From NCBI GenBank assembly GCA_036378155.1, contig DASUXA010000051.1:1-64000 (forward strand): DNA of 64,000 nt, in the 5' to 3' direction. The stretch comes from DASUXA01 sp036378155. GTDB taxonomy: Bacteria; Actinomycetota; Actinomycetes; Mycobacteriales; Micromonosporaceae. The notes under the pieces were generated by a model. It was not told the DNA's origin. It did no database searches and saw nothing but the letters and a program-made list of their open reading frames with translations. Each line of letters begins with the position of its first letter. The first letter of the stretch is position 1. Below are positions 52,067 through 60,100 of the stretch, piece by piece. A program made the position numbers and the translations under genes.

Positions 52067-53458
52067 ATGCGCCAGGAATGGCATCAGATCCGCAATCCGG
52101 GGTTGGAGATCGGGCGACCGGCGGTCGACGCCGCCGAGATCGAGGCGTTGGGGCTGGACCGTTGGCGGACGCTGCCGCGCGCCCAGATGCCGCCTTGGCC
52201 GGACCCGGCGGTCGTCGACGAGGTCGCGACGCTGCTGTCCACGGTTCCGTCCGTGGTCGCGCCGTACGAGGTCGACCAGTTGCGGGAACGGCTCGCCCTG
52301 GTCTGCGAGGGCAGGGCGTTCCTGCTGCAGGGCGGTGACTGCGCGGAGACGTTCGCCGACAACACCGAGGCGCATCTGCTCGCCAACGCGCGCACCCTGC
52401 TGCAGATGGCGGTGGTGCTGACGTACGGCGCGAGCGTCCCCGTGATCAAGGTGGCGCGCGTCGCCGGTCAGTACACCAAGCCGCGCTCGCAGGAGATCGA
52501 CGCGCTCGGACTGCCCGCCTACCGCGGCGACATGATCAACTCGTTGGAGGCGACGCCCGAGGCGCGGGTCGCCGACCCGCACCGGATGATCCGCGCGTAC
52601 GCCAACGCGTCGAGCGCGATGAACATGCTCCGGGCGTACCTCGGCGGCGGCATGGCCGACCTGCACGCGGTCCACGACTGGAACAAGGGCTTCGTCAAGT
52701 CGTCGCCGGCGGGCGAGCGGTACGAGGCGATCGCCCGCGAGATCGACCGCGCGCTCGCCTTCATCCGCGCCTGCGGGATGACCGACGACGAGGCGCTGCG
52801 CACCGTCACGCTGTACTGCTCGCACGAGGCGCTGGCGCTGGAGTACGACCGGGCGCTGACCCGGCTGGCCGGTGGGAAGGCGTACGGGCTGTCCGGGCAC
52901 TTCCTGTGGGTGGGGGAGCGGACCCGGCAACTCGACGGGGCGCACATCGACTTCGTGTCCCGCATCGCCAACCCGATCGGCGTGAAGCTCGGACCGACCA
53001 CCAGTCCGGAGACCGCCCTCGAACTGTGCGAGCGGCTCAACCCGGACAACATCCCCGGTCGCCTGACGCTCATCAGCCGGATGGGCAACCAGCGGGTACG
53101 CGACGTCCTGCCGCCGATCGTGGCGAAGGTGAGCGCGGCGGGGCACAAGGTGGTGTGGCAGTGCGACCCGATGCACGGCAACACCCACGAGTCGTCCAAC
53201 GGGTACAAGACCCGGCATTTCGACCGCATCGTGGACGAGGTGCTGGGCTACTTCGAGGTCCACCGCGAGCTGGGTACCCACCCGGGCGGCCTGCACGTGG
53301 AGCTGACCGGCGAGGATGTCACCGAGTGCCTGGGCGGCGCCCAGGCGATCGAGGACGCCGACCTGCCCGGTCGGTACGAGACCGCCTGCGACCCGCGGCT
53401 GAACACCCAGCAGTCGCTGGAGCTGGCTTTCCTGGTGGCGGAGATGTTGCGTGGCTGA
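52067..53458 (+). CDS. aroG: Class II DAHP synthase (3-deoxy-7-phosphoheptulonate synthase)
   Basis: 463 aa, full length for the plant/actinobacterial type. LQGGDCAETF near 88 holds the metal Cys, KPRSQ near 135 binds PEP, and CDPMHGNTHES near 365 and HVELTGEDVTECLGG near 407 hold metal His and Glu, with CDPRLNTQQSLELAF at the end. It condenses PEP with erythrose 4-phosphate, the first step of the shikimate pathway. It matches Rv2178c by type and position near pknL. The threonine aldolase gene overlaps its last 8 nt. Confidence 0.96.
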   Translation: MRQEWHQIRNPGLEIGRPAVDAAEIEALGLDRWRTLPRAQMPPWPDPAVVDEVATLLSTVPSVVAPYEVDQLRERLALVCEGRAFLLQGGDCAETFADNTEAHLLANARTLLQMAVVLTYGASVPVIKVARVAGQYTKPRSQEIDALGLPAYRGDMINSLEATPEARVADPHRMIRAYANASSAMNMLRAYLGGGMADLHAVHDWNKGFVKSSPAGERYEAIAREIDRALAFIRACGMTDDEALRTVTLYCSHEALALEYDRALTRLAGGKAYGLSGHFLWVGERTRQLDGAHIDFVSRIANPIGVKLGPTTSPETALELCERLNPDNIPGRLTLISRMGNQRVRDVLPPIVAKVSAAGHKVVWQCDPMHGNTHESSNGYKTRHFDRIVDEVLGYFEVHRELGTHPGGLHVELTGEDVTECLGGAQAIEDADLPGRYETACDPRLNTQQSLELAFLVAEMLRG

Positions 53459-54494
53459 ACCCGAACAGATCGTGGCCGACCTGCGGTCGGACACCGTGAC
53501 GAAACCGACCGCGCCGATGCGGGCGGCGATGGCGTCCGCCGAGGTCGGCGACGACGTGTACAACGAGGACCCGACGGTCGACGCGCTGGAACGCGAGGTG
53601 GCCGAGATGTTCGGCCACGAGGCGGCGCTGTTCGCCCCGACCGGGTCGATGGCCAACCAGATCGCGGTGCAGCTGCTGGTACCGCCCGGCGACGAGTTGC
53701 TGTGCGACGCCGACGCGCACGTGGTCACCCACGAGATCGGCGCGGCCGCGGCGATCGGCGGGATCTCCACCCGTACCTGGCCCGCGGTCGGCTCGGACAT
53801 CGATCCGGGGGCGGTCGCCGCGATGATCCGCCCGGAGGGCTACCACGCGGTACCGACCCGGGCGATCGCCGTCGAGCAGACCCACAACCGCGCCGGTGGC
53901 GGCGTCATCCCCCTCGGTACGCTTCGCGACCTGCGCCGCCTCGCCGACCAGGCGGAAGTCGCGTTGCACTGCGACGGCGCGCGGATCTGGCACGCGATGG
54001 TGGCTGACGGCGTACCGGCGCGGGAATACGGGCAACTGTTCGACACGCTGTCGGTCTGCCTGTCCAAGGGGCTGGGCGCGCCGATCGGATCGCTGGTGAT
54101 CTCCACCGCCGAGCGGATCGAGAAGGCGCGGTTCATCCGCAAGCGGATGGGCGGCGGCATGCGCCAGGTGGGCATCCTCGCCGCCGCCGGGCGGTACGCC
54201 GTGGCGAACCACATCGACCGCCTCGCCGAGGACCACGCCAAGGCGCGTCGGCTCGCCGAGGCGCTCGCCCCGTACGGCGTGGTCGACGCGGCGAAGGTAC
54301 GCACCAACATCGTGCCGCTGGACCTCACCAAGGCGCCGTTGGACGCGTTGGCGCTCGGCGCCGTCGCGCGCCGCGAGGGCGTGCTCATCTCGGTGCTGGG
54401 TCCGAGCTTCGCCCGCCTGGTCACCCATCTCGACGTCGACGACGCCGGCATCGACACCGCGATCGAGGTGCTGACCGCCGCGCTCGCCGGCTGA
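53451..54494 (+). CDS. ltaE: Low-specificity L-threonine aldolase
   Basis: 347 aa, fold-type I PLP enzyme. DLRSDTVTKPT at the start is the family signature. The PLP Asp is in HCDGARIWHA near 170, and the PLP Lys in LSKGLGAPIGS near 202. RKRMGGGMRQVG near 230 binds the carboxylate. It cleaves threonine to glycine and acetaldehyde. GTG at 53451 overlaps aroG by 8 nt, so the two are coupled. Confidence 0.94.
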   Translation: MAEPEQIVADLRSDTVTKPTAPMRAAMASAEVGDDVYNEDPTVDALEREVAEMFGHEAALFAPTGSMANQIAVQLLVPPGDELLCDADAHVVTHEIGAAAAIGGISTRTWPAVGSDIDPGAVAAMIRPEGYHAVPTRAIAVEQTHNRAGGGVIPLGTLRDLRRLADQAEVALHCDGARIWHAMVADGVPAREYGQLFDTLSVCLSKGLGAPIGSLVISTAERIEKARFIRKRMGGGMRQVGILAAAGRYAVANHIDRLAEDHAKARRLAEALAPYGVVDAAKVRTNIVPLDLTKAPLDALALGAVARREGVLISVLGPSFARLVTHLDVDDAGIDTAIEVLTAALAG

Positions 54495-54530
54495 CCGGCG
54501 CCCGGCGCCGGCCTCGTGCACACTCGGATC

Positions 54531-54863
54531 ATGCAGAAGTTCTCGCTGGAGGCGCAGGCCCGCGAACATCTGGAGCGAGCCAGGGCGGGCTCGTCAGGGC
54601 GCAGTTCCGAGACCGTGTACGGCGGTCACGAACACGTGCTGCGGCAGACCGTGGTCGCCATGATCGCCGGTACGTCGCTGTCGGAACACGAGAACCCGGG
54701 TGAGGCGACGCTGCAGGTACTCACCGGACGGGTGCGGTTGACCAGCGGCGACACGTCGTGGGACGGGCGGGACGGCGACCTGATCGCGATTCCGCAGGCG
54801 CGGCACAGCGTCCACGCGGTCGAGGACTGCGCTTTCCTGCTCACCGTCGCCAAGGTGGGCTGA
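54531..54863 (+). CDS. Small cupin-fold protein
   Basis: 110 aa. SEHENPGEATLQVLTGRVRL near 46-65 is cupin motif 1 with His/Glu, and the second motif is IPQARHSVHAVEDCAFLL near 88. The metal set is incomplete by the usual HxH rule, so catalysis is uncertain; a sensing or binding role is possible. It is followed directly by the DUF488 gene, whose start codon overlaps its stop. Confidence 0.85.
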   Translation: MQKFSLEAQAREHLERARAGSSGRSSETVYGGHEHVLRQTVVAMIAGTSLSEHENPGEATLQVLTGRVRLTSGDTSWDGRDGDLIAIPQARHSVHAVEDCAFLLTVAKVG

Positions 54864-55405
54864 CGTCTCCGCCGACGGGCACATCGCCGCTGCTCACCAT
54901 CGGGCACGGCACCGCGGGTCGTGACCTGTTGACCGCTCTGCTGCTGGGCGCGCGGGTGCGGGCGCTGGTCGACGTGCGTACCGCGCCGGGCAGCCGGCGC
55001 AACCCGGACGTGGCGCGGGCGGCACTGGCGCAGTGGCTGCCCGAGGTGGGCATCGGGTACCGCTGGGAGCGCCGGCTCGGCGGCTTCCGCAAGGTCGCTC
55101 CCGACTCGCCCGACGTGTTCTGGCGGAACGAGTCGTTCCGGGGGTACGCCGGGTACACCCGCGACCCGGTCTTCCTCGCCGCCATGGACGACCTGCTGGT
55201 ACAGGTCGCGACCGAGCGCACGACGGTGATGTGCAGCGAAACCGTCTGGTGGCGCTGCCACCGGCGGATCATCGCCGACTTCGCGGTGCTGGTACGCGGT
55301 GTCCCGGTGCTGCACCTCGGGCACGACGGGCGGCTGACCGAGCACCTGCCCACGGCGGGCGCGCGGGTCCGCGAGGATGGGCTGCTCGTGTACGACCGGG
55401 TGTGA
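54860..55405 (+). CDS. DUF488 protein, possible CTG start
   Basis: 181 aa from CTG. LLTIGHGTAGRDLL at the start, VDVRTAPGSRRNP near 36, GYTRDP near 93, and MCSETVWWRCHRRIIADF near 118 are DUF488 hallmarks with conserved Cys and His. Function is unknown. No ATG, GTG or TTG lies in frame between the domain and a GTG at 54758, which would overlap the cupin gene by 106 nt. CTG at 54860 overlaps the cupin stop as CTGA with AAGGTGGG upstream. I favour CTG. Confidence 0.8.
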   Translation: MTSPPTGTSPLLTIGHGTAGRDLLTALLLGARVRALVDVRTAPGSRRNPDVARAALAQWLPEVGIGYRWERRLGGFRKVAPDSPDVFWRNESFRGYAGYTRDPVFLAAMDDLLVQVATERTTVMCSETVWWRCHRRIIADFAVLVRGVPVLHLGHDGRLTEHLPTAGARVREDGLLVYDRV

Positions 55406-55406
55406 G

Positions 55407-55422
55407 GTACAGTTTTCTGTAC
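55407..55422. promoter_or_regulatory. GTACAG-TTTT-CTGTAC operator of the toxin-antitoxin pair
   Basis: A 6-4-6 inverted repeat lies 24 nt before the antitoxin start. YefM proteins bind palindromes with TGTAC-type cores, so autoregulation by the YefM-YoeB complex is likely. Confidence 0.65.
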
Positions 55423-55446
55423 GTCCTTGGCTTCCTGGAGGCGACC

Positions 55447-55722
55447 GTGCGCACGGTGAACTTCACTCAGTTGCGGCAGAACCTTGCCACCGAACTCGAC
55501 CGGGTGATCGATGATGCGGAAGAGGTGGTGGTGACGCGGTCGGGTCATGCTCCGGTCGTCATCGTGCCGCTCGCTGAGTACGAGTCGATGAAGGAGACGG
55601 AGTACCTACTTCGAAATCCGAGCAACGCGGCTGCGCTGCGTCGGTCCATTGAGGAACTCGAGCGTGGTGAGAGCAGCGAGCGCAGCCTCATCGATCCGTC
55701 GTCTCTCCGGGATATCGCTTGA
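55447..55722 (+). CDS. yefM: Antitoxin of the Phd/YefM family
   Basis: 91 aa. VNFTQLRQNLATELDRVIDDAEEVVVTRSG and VVIVPLAEYESMKETEYLL form the Phd/YefM DNA-binding and dimer domain. The C-terminal 30 residues, rich in Glu and Ser, would bind and neutralise the toxin. GTG at 55447 follows TGGAGG. The toxin start overlaps the stop (TTGA). A matching operator lies just upstream. Confidence 0.92.
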   Translation: MRTVNFTQLRQNLATELDRVIDDAEEVVVTRSGHAPVVIVPLAEYESMKETEYLLRNPSNAAALRRSIEELERGESSERSLIDPSSLRDIA

Positions 55723-55976
55723 GGATCATCTTCACCCGTACCGCGTGGGCGCAATACCTGAGTCACACGGATCGGAGACTGCTCAAGCGGGTTAACGACC
55801 TGATCGAGGACGCCATGCGCAATGGCTACGAGGGCATCGGCAAGCCAGAACCTCTGCGTGGTGAGTTGTCCGGCTACTGGTCCCGGCGCATCGACCAGGA
55901 ACATCGACTCGTGTACCGGATCAAGGGAGATGACATCGAGATCATCGCCTGTCGGTACCACTACGCCGACAGGTAG
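55719..55976 (+). CDS. yoeB: Toxin YoeB, ribosome-dependent mRNA interferase
   Basis: 85 aa, the full family length. RIIFTRTAWAQY starts the RelE fold. The Glu is in GKPEPLRGELSGYWSRRI, the Arg in HRLVY, and the C-terminal CRYHY holds the catalytic His. YoeB cuts mRNA in the ribosomal A site when free of YefM. The TTG start overlaps the antitoxin stop, keeping toxin output below antitoxin. No associated mobile element is seen. Confidence 0.94.
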   Translation: MRIIFTRTAWAQYLSHTDRRLLKRVNDLIEDAMRNGYEGIGKPEPLRGELSGYWSRRIDQEHRLVYRIKGDDIEIIACRYHYADR

Positions 55977-56061
55977 CCGTCACGTCCGCTCTTCGTCACG
56001 CATGGCGGCCAGGTGCGCCGCGCCGTCACGGTGCGGCGCCCGTCGGCACGGGGCGACCGGA

Positions 56062-58590
56062 TCACCGGGTGGCGGCGGCGGGTTGGGCGTCCCGCGCGTC
56101 GGTGACCATGAACGACAGCCGGCCGTCCCGCGCGTCGACCGTCACATGCTGCCCCGCCGTGAGTCGCCCGTCCAGCAGCATCTCCGACAGCCGGTTGTCG
56201 ACCTCGCGCTGGATGGTGCGGCGCATCGGCCGGGCGCCGAACTCCGGCATGTACCCGTGCTCCGCCAGCCAGTCCATCGCGGCGGACGTGAACTCGGCGG
56301 AGATGTCCTGCGCGTGCAGCCGCCGCCGGGTCTGCTCCAGCATCAGGTCGGTGATCTGGCGCAACTGCTCCCGGTCCAACTGGTGGAAGATGACGATCTC
56401 GTCGATGCGGTTGAGGAACTCGGGGCGCAACTGCTCGCGCAGCCGCCGCATGATCGCGTCCCGCATCGCCGTGTCGCTGCGCTGCGCCTCGTCCCCGGCG
56501 GCGAAGCCGAGCGCGCCGCGCCGCGACACGATCAGGTCCGACCCGAGGTTGCTGGTCATGATCAGTACCGTGTTCTTGAAGCTCACGGTGCGACCCTGGG
56601 CGTCGGTCAACCGTCCGTCGTCCAGCACCTGCAGCAGCGTGTTGAACACGTCCGGGTGCGCCTTCTCGATCTCGTCCAGCAGCACCACGGTGTACGGGCG
56701 GCGGCGCACCGCCTCGGTGAGCTGCCCCGCCTCCTCGTACCCGACGTATCCGGGCGGCGCGCCGACCAGCCGGCTGACCGTGTGCCGCTCCTGGAACTCG
56801 CTCATGTCCAGCCGGATCATCCGGTCCTGGTCGCCGAACAGCGCCTCGGCGAGCGCGCGGGCGAGTTCGGTATTGCCGACCCCGGTCGGACCGAGGAACA
56901 GGAAGCTGCCGATCGGGCGGTTCGGGTCGCCCAGCCCGGACCGGGACCGGCGTACCGCCTGAGCGACCGCGGCGACCGCCTCGTCCTGCCCGACCAGCCG
57001 CTGGTGCAGCCGTGCCTCCAGGTTCGTCAGCCGTTCGCGTTCCTCCTCGGTGAGCTGCCGGGCGGGAATCCCGGTGGCGCGGGACACCACCTCCGCGATG
57101 TCGTCCGGCGTCACCTCGGGTACCTGGGAGACGCCCTCCTCCTCGCTGTTGAGCCGTTCGCGCAGCTCGTGGATCTCGTCACGCAGCGCGCTGGCCCGCT
57201 CGTACTGCTCGTCCGCGATCGCCTGGTCCTTGTCCCGATGCAACTGCTCGAGCTGCTGTTCCAGTTCGCGCCGGTCGCTCGCCGGGGACTTGGCGCGCAG
57301 CTGTACCCGCGCGCCCGCCTGGTCCACCAGGTCGATCGCCTTGTCCGGCAGGTACCGGTCGGTCAGGTACCGGTCCGACAGTTGCGCCGCCGCGACCAGC
57401 GCCTCGTCGGTGAACCGGACCTGGTGGTGCGCCTCGTACCGGTCGCGCAGCCCGTGCAGGATCGCGATGGTGTCCTCCACGCTCGGCTCCGGTACCAGGA
57501 TCGGCTGGAACCGCCGTTCCAGCGCGGCGTCCTTCTCGATGTACCGGCGGTACTCGTCGAGTGTGGTCGCGCCGACCACGTGCAGCTCGCCTCGGGCCAG
57601 CGACGGCTTGAGGATGTTCGCCGCGTCGGTGGCGCCTTCGCCACTGCCGGCGCCCACCACGGTGTGGACCTCGTCGATGAAGATGATCAGCTCGTCGCTG
57701 TGCGCCCGTACCTCTTCGATGATGGTGTTCAGCCGTTCCTCGAAGTCGCCCCGGTACCGCGTGCCGGCGACCACCCCGGTCAGGTCGAGCTGGACCAGGC
57801 GTTTGCCGACCAGCGTCCGTGGCACGTCGCCGTCCACGATGCGCTGGGCGAGCCCCTCCACGATCGCGGTCTTGCCCACCCCGGCCTCGCCGATGAGCAC
57901 CGGGTTGTTCTTGGTACGGCGTGCGAGCACCTCGACGCACTGCTCGATCTCGTTCGCCCGGCCGACCACCGGGTCGATCTTGCCGTCGCGCGCCATCGCG
58001 GTCAGGTCGCGACCGTACTTGTCGATGGTCGGCGTGTTGCCGCGCGGCGGTCCGGCCGGCGCCGGTCCCGTCCCGCCGGCACCGGCGCGCAGCGAATCCG
58101 GCGTGATCCGGTGCGCGCGCAGCATCCGTCCACCGGTGGAATCGGGGTCCACGGTGAGCGCGAGCAGGATGTGTTCCGGACCGATGTACGACGAGTTCAT
58201 GGCGCGCGAGATCTGGTGGGCGCGCAGCAGCACCCGCTTCGCGGCGGGGGTCAGGGACGGCGGCTGCTGTCTCGGAGTACCGCGGCGGGTTTGCGCGTCG
58301 ATTTCGGCGGCGATCGCGTCCGGGTTCGCGCCGGAGCGTTGCAGCAGGTCGCGCAGCGGCTCCCGCTGGGTGGCCGCCCACAGCAGGTGTTCGGTGTCCA
58401 GGTCGGCGCTGCCCAGCTCCGCGGCGCGCTCGGCGGCGGCGGCCAGCAGTTCACCGGCGTCGCGGCTCATCAGGCGGGTGATGTCGACCCGGTACACGGG
58501 TCGCGGCTCGCTGCCGCCGAAGAAGCGGGCGAGAAATTCATCCAGCGGGCCGGAGCCGAACTGGCCGGGGCCCCAATAGCCGGTGGTCAC
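56062..58590 (-). CDS. ClpC/ClpB-like AAA+ ATPase with altered second Walker A
   Basis: About 842 aa. A Gly-rich N-terminal segment precedes two Clp_N repeats at about 40-170. NBD1 has intact Walker A GEAGVGKTAI near 235 and Walker B IIFIDEVH. The middle region is short with a UVR-like segment (EQYERASALRDEI), as in ClpC. NBD2 has Walker B VVLLDEIEKAHPDV, but its Walker A reads GPTGVGNTELA: the essential Lys is Asn. NBD2 may bind or hydrolyse ATP poorly. It would unfold or remodel proteins, with or without ClpP. GTG at 58590 has AGGAGG 6 nt upstream; ATG 58596 is too close to it. Confidence 0.93.
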   Translation of the reverse strand: MTTGYWGPGQFGSGPLDEFLARFFGGSEPRPVYRVDITRLMSRDAGELLAAAAERAAELGSADLDTEHLLWAATQREPLRDLLQRSGANPDAIAAEIDAQTRRGTPRQQPPSLTPAAKRVLLRAHQISRAMNSSYIGPEHILLALTVDPDSTGGRMLRAHRITPDSLRAGAGGTGPAPAGPPRGNTPTIDKYGRDLTAMARDGKIDPVVGRANEIEQCVEVLARRTKNNPVLIGEAGVGKTAIVEGLAQRIVDGDVPRTLVGKRLVQLDLTGVVAGTRYRGDFEERLNTIIEEVRAHSDELIIFIDEVHTVVGAGSGEGATDAANILKPSLARGELHVVGATTLDEYRRYIEKDAALERRFQPILVPEPSVEDTIAILHGLRDRYEAHHQVRFTDEALVAAAQLSDRYLTDRYLPDKAIDLVDQAGARVQLRAKSPASDRRELEQQLEQLHRDKDQAIADEQYERASALRDEIHELRERLNSEEEGVSQVPEVTPDDIAEVVSRATGIPARQLTEEERERLTNLEARLHQRLVGQDEAVAAVAQAVRRSRSGLGDPNRPIGSFLFLGPTGVGNTELARALAEALFGDQDRMIRLDMSEFQERHTVSRLVGAPPGYVGYEEAGQLTEAVRRRPYTVVLLDEIEKAHPDVFNTLLQVLDDGRLTDAQGRTVSFKNTVLIMTSNLGSDLIVSRRGALGFAAGDEAQRSDTAMRDAIMRRLREQLRPEFLNRIDEIVIFHQLDREQLRQITDLMLEQTRRRLHAQDISAEFTSAAMDWLAEHGYMPEFGARPMRRTIQREVDNRLSEMLLDGRLTAGQHVTVDARDGRLSFMVTDARDAQPAAATR

Positions 58591-58790
58591 CGTCATCCTC
58601 CTGAACGAGCGTCGAATTCTTCTCGCTCTGCCGTCCTACCCAGGCTGTCGGGCGTGAACCCGATGACGCGCCAATCCGTGCCCGCCCGCCCCGCGTCCCG
58701 CCGTCCCGCCGTCGCGTCACGCCGGTCCGGTTTGCCCCGTTAACCAGCGGGAATGCCGGTCGCGGTATCGGCCACGCGGTACGGGGCGGG

Positions 58791-59183
58791 ATGAGCGAGG
58801 AACTTCTCACACAGGCGATCGCGATCGTCGTCGCCGGCACCGAAGCCGTCGGCGCCGTCGTCATCGCGGTCGGAGCGGCGTGGGCGGCAGCCCGGTTCGT
58901 GGCGGCGACGGTACGTGGCCGCAACGCCGCGGTGTTCACGCCCATCCGACTGTCGTTGGGCCGGTACCTCACGCTCGGGCTGGAGTTCCTGCTCGCCGCG
59001 GACGTGTTGCGCACCGCGGTCGCCCCGAGCTTCCAGGAGATCGGTCAGCTCGCCGCGATCGCGGCGATCCGCACCGGTCTGAACTTCTTCCTCGGGCGGG
59101 AGATCCGGGAGGAACAGGCGCAGGTCGTGGCCCGCGACGCCGGGGACGACCGGTCGCCCCCGATCGGTCCGGCACCTCGCTGA
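58791..59183 (+). CDS. DUF1622 membrane protein
   Basis: 130 aa. Three hydrophobic segments are visible (AIAIVVAGTEAVGAVVIAVGAAWAA, YLTLGLEFLLAADVLRTAV, and AAIAAIRTGLNFFL), with RLSLGRYL between. This is the DUF1622 pattern; function unknown. ATG at 58791 follows GGGGCGGG. It is divergent from the Clp gene across about 200 nt. Confidence 0.85.
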   Translation: MSEELLTQAIAIVVAGTEAVGAVVIAVGAAWAAARFVAATVRGRNAAVFTPIRLSLGRYLTLGLEFLLAADVLRTAVAPSFQEIGQLAAIAAIRTGLNFFLGREIREEQAQVVARDAGDDRSPPIGPAPR

Positions 59184-59235
59184 CGCGTGCGTCAAGCCCC
59201 GCGACGCGCCGGGCGTCCCAGGTCGGGTCCGCCGG

Positions 59236-60099
59236 TCAGGCGGGCAGCCCGGCGAGGCGACGCAGTACCGCCAGGTCCCGCTCGTGCCCGGCGCGTTCGT
59301 GACCGGGCGTCTCGACGATCAGCGGTACCCCGGCGGTCGCCGGATGGGCGAGCAGCTCCGCGAACGCGGCCTCGCCGATCTGCCCGGCGTCGATGTTCTC
59401 GTGCCGGTCGCGGGTGGAGCCCCGCGCGTCCTTCGAGTCGTTGGCGTGTACCAGCCGCAGCCGGCCCTCGCCACACGTGTCGACCAGAGAGTCCAGGGTC
59501 GCGGTCATGCCGCCGGGCGCCGCCAGGTCGTGCCCGGCCGCCCAGGCGTGGCAGGTGTCGAAGCACACGCCGAGCCAGGGATGCCCGTCGACCGCGTCGA
59601 GGTACCCGCCGAGATCCTCGACCCGCGAGGCGAGGCACCGGCCGCCGCCGGCGCTCGGTTCCACCAGCAGCTTCGGCGCGCCGGCGGCGGCCGCCTCGTC
59701 GAGCAGCGGGAGCAGAGCCTCGCGTACCTGGCGCAGCGCCCGGTCGGCGTGTGCCTCGTCGACCGCGCTGCCGGCGTGGAACACCACACCGGTCGCGCCG
59801 ATCTCCGCCCCGCGAGTCAGGGCGTGGCGCAACGTGTCGACCGAGCGTTCCACGGTCAGCACGGTGGGGGAGCCCAGGTTGACCAGCAGGGAGGCGTGGA
59901 TGTACGCGGGCACGCCGCGTTCCGCGCGACCCGCGCGGAACGCGGCGTCCTGGGCCGGGTCGCCCTTGGCGAGCGCCCAGCCGCGCGGATTCGACACGTA
60001 CACCTGGACCGCGGTCGCGCCCAGCGCGTCGATGTAGCTCAGCGCCGCCTTGGCCAGCCCGCCCGAACTCGGCGCGTGTACCCCGATCGGACGGTCCAT
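59236..60099 (-). CDS. nfo: Deoxyribonuclease IV (endonuclease IV)
   Basis: 287 aa. The three-zinc ligands are visible: His in AYIHASLLVNL and VVFHAGS, Glu in LVEPSAGGG, Asp/His in CFDTCHAW, His in LVHANDSK, Asp/His in DRHENID, and Glu in IVETPG. The usual LIENTAG reads LVEPSAG. It nicks DNA at abasic sites in base-excision repair. ATG starts 1 nt after the kinase stop, so it is translationally coupled to pknL. Confidence 0.94.
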   Translation of the reverse strand: MDRPIGVHAPSSGGLAKAALSYIDALGATAVQVYVSNPRGWALAKGDPAQDAAFRAGRAERGVPAYIHASLLVNLGSPTVLTVERSVDTLRHALTRGAEIGATGVVFHAGSAVDEAHADRALRQVREALLPLLDEAAAAGAPKLLVEPSAGGGRCLASRVEDLGGYLDAVDGHPWLGVCFDTCHAWAAGHDLAAPGGMTATLDSLVDTCGEGRLRLVHANDSKDARGSTRDRHENIDAGQIGEAAFAELLAHPATAGVPLIVETPGHERAGHERDLAVLRRLAGLPA

Positions 60100-60100
60100 G

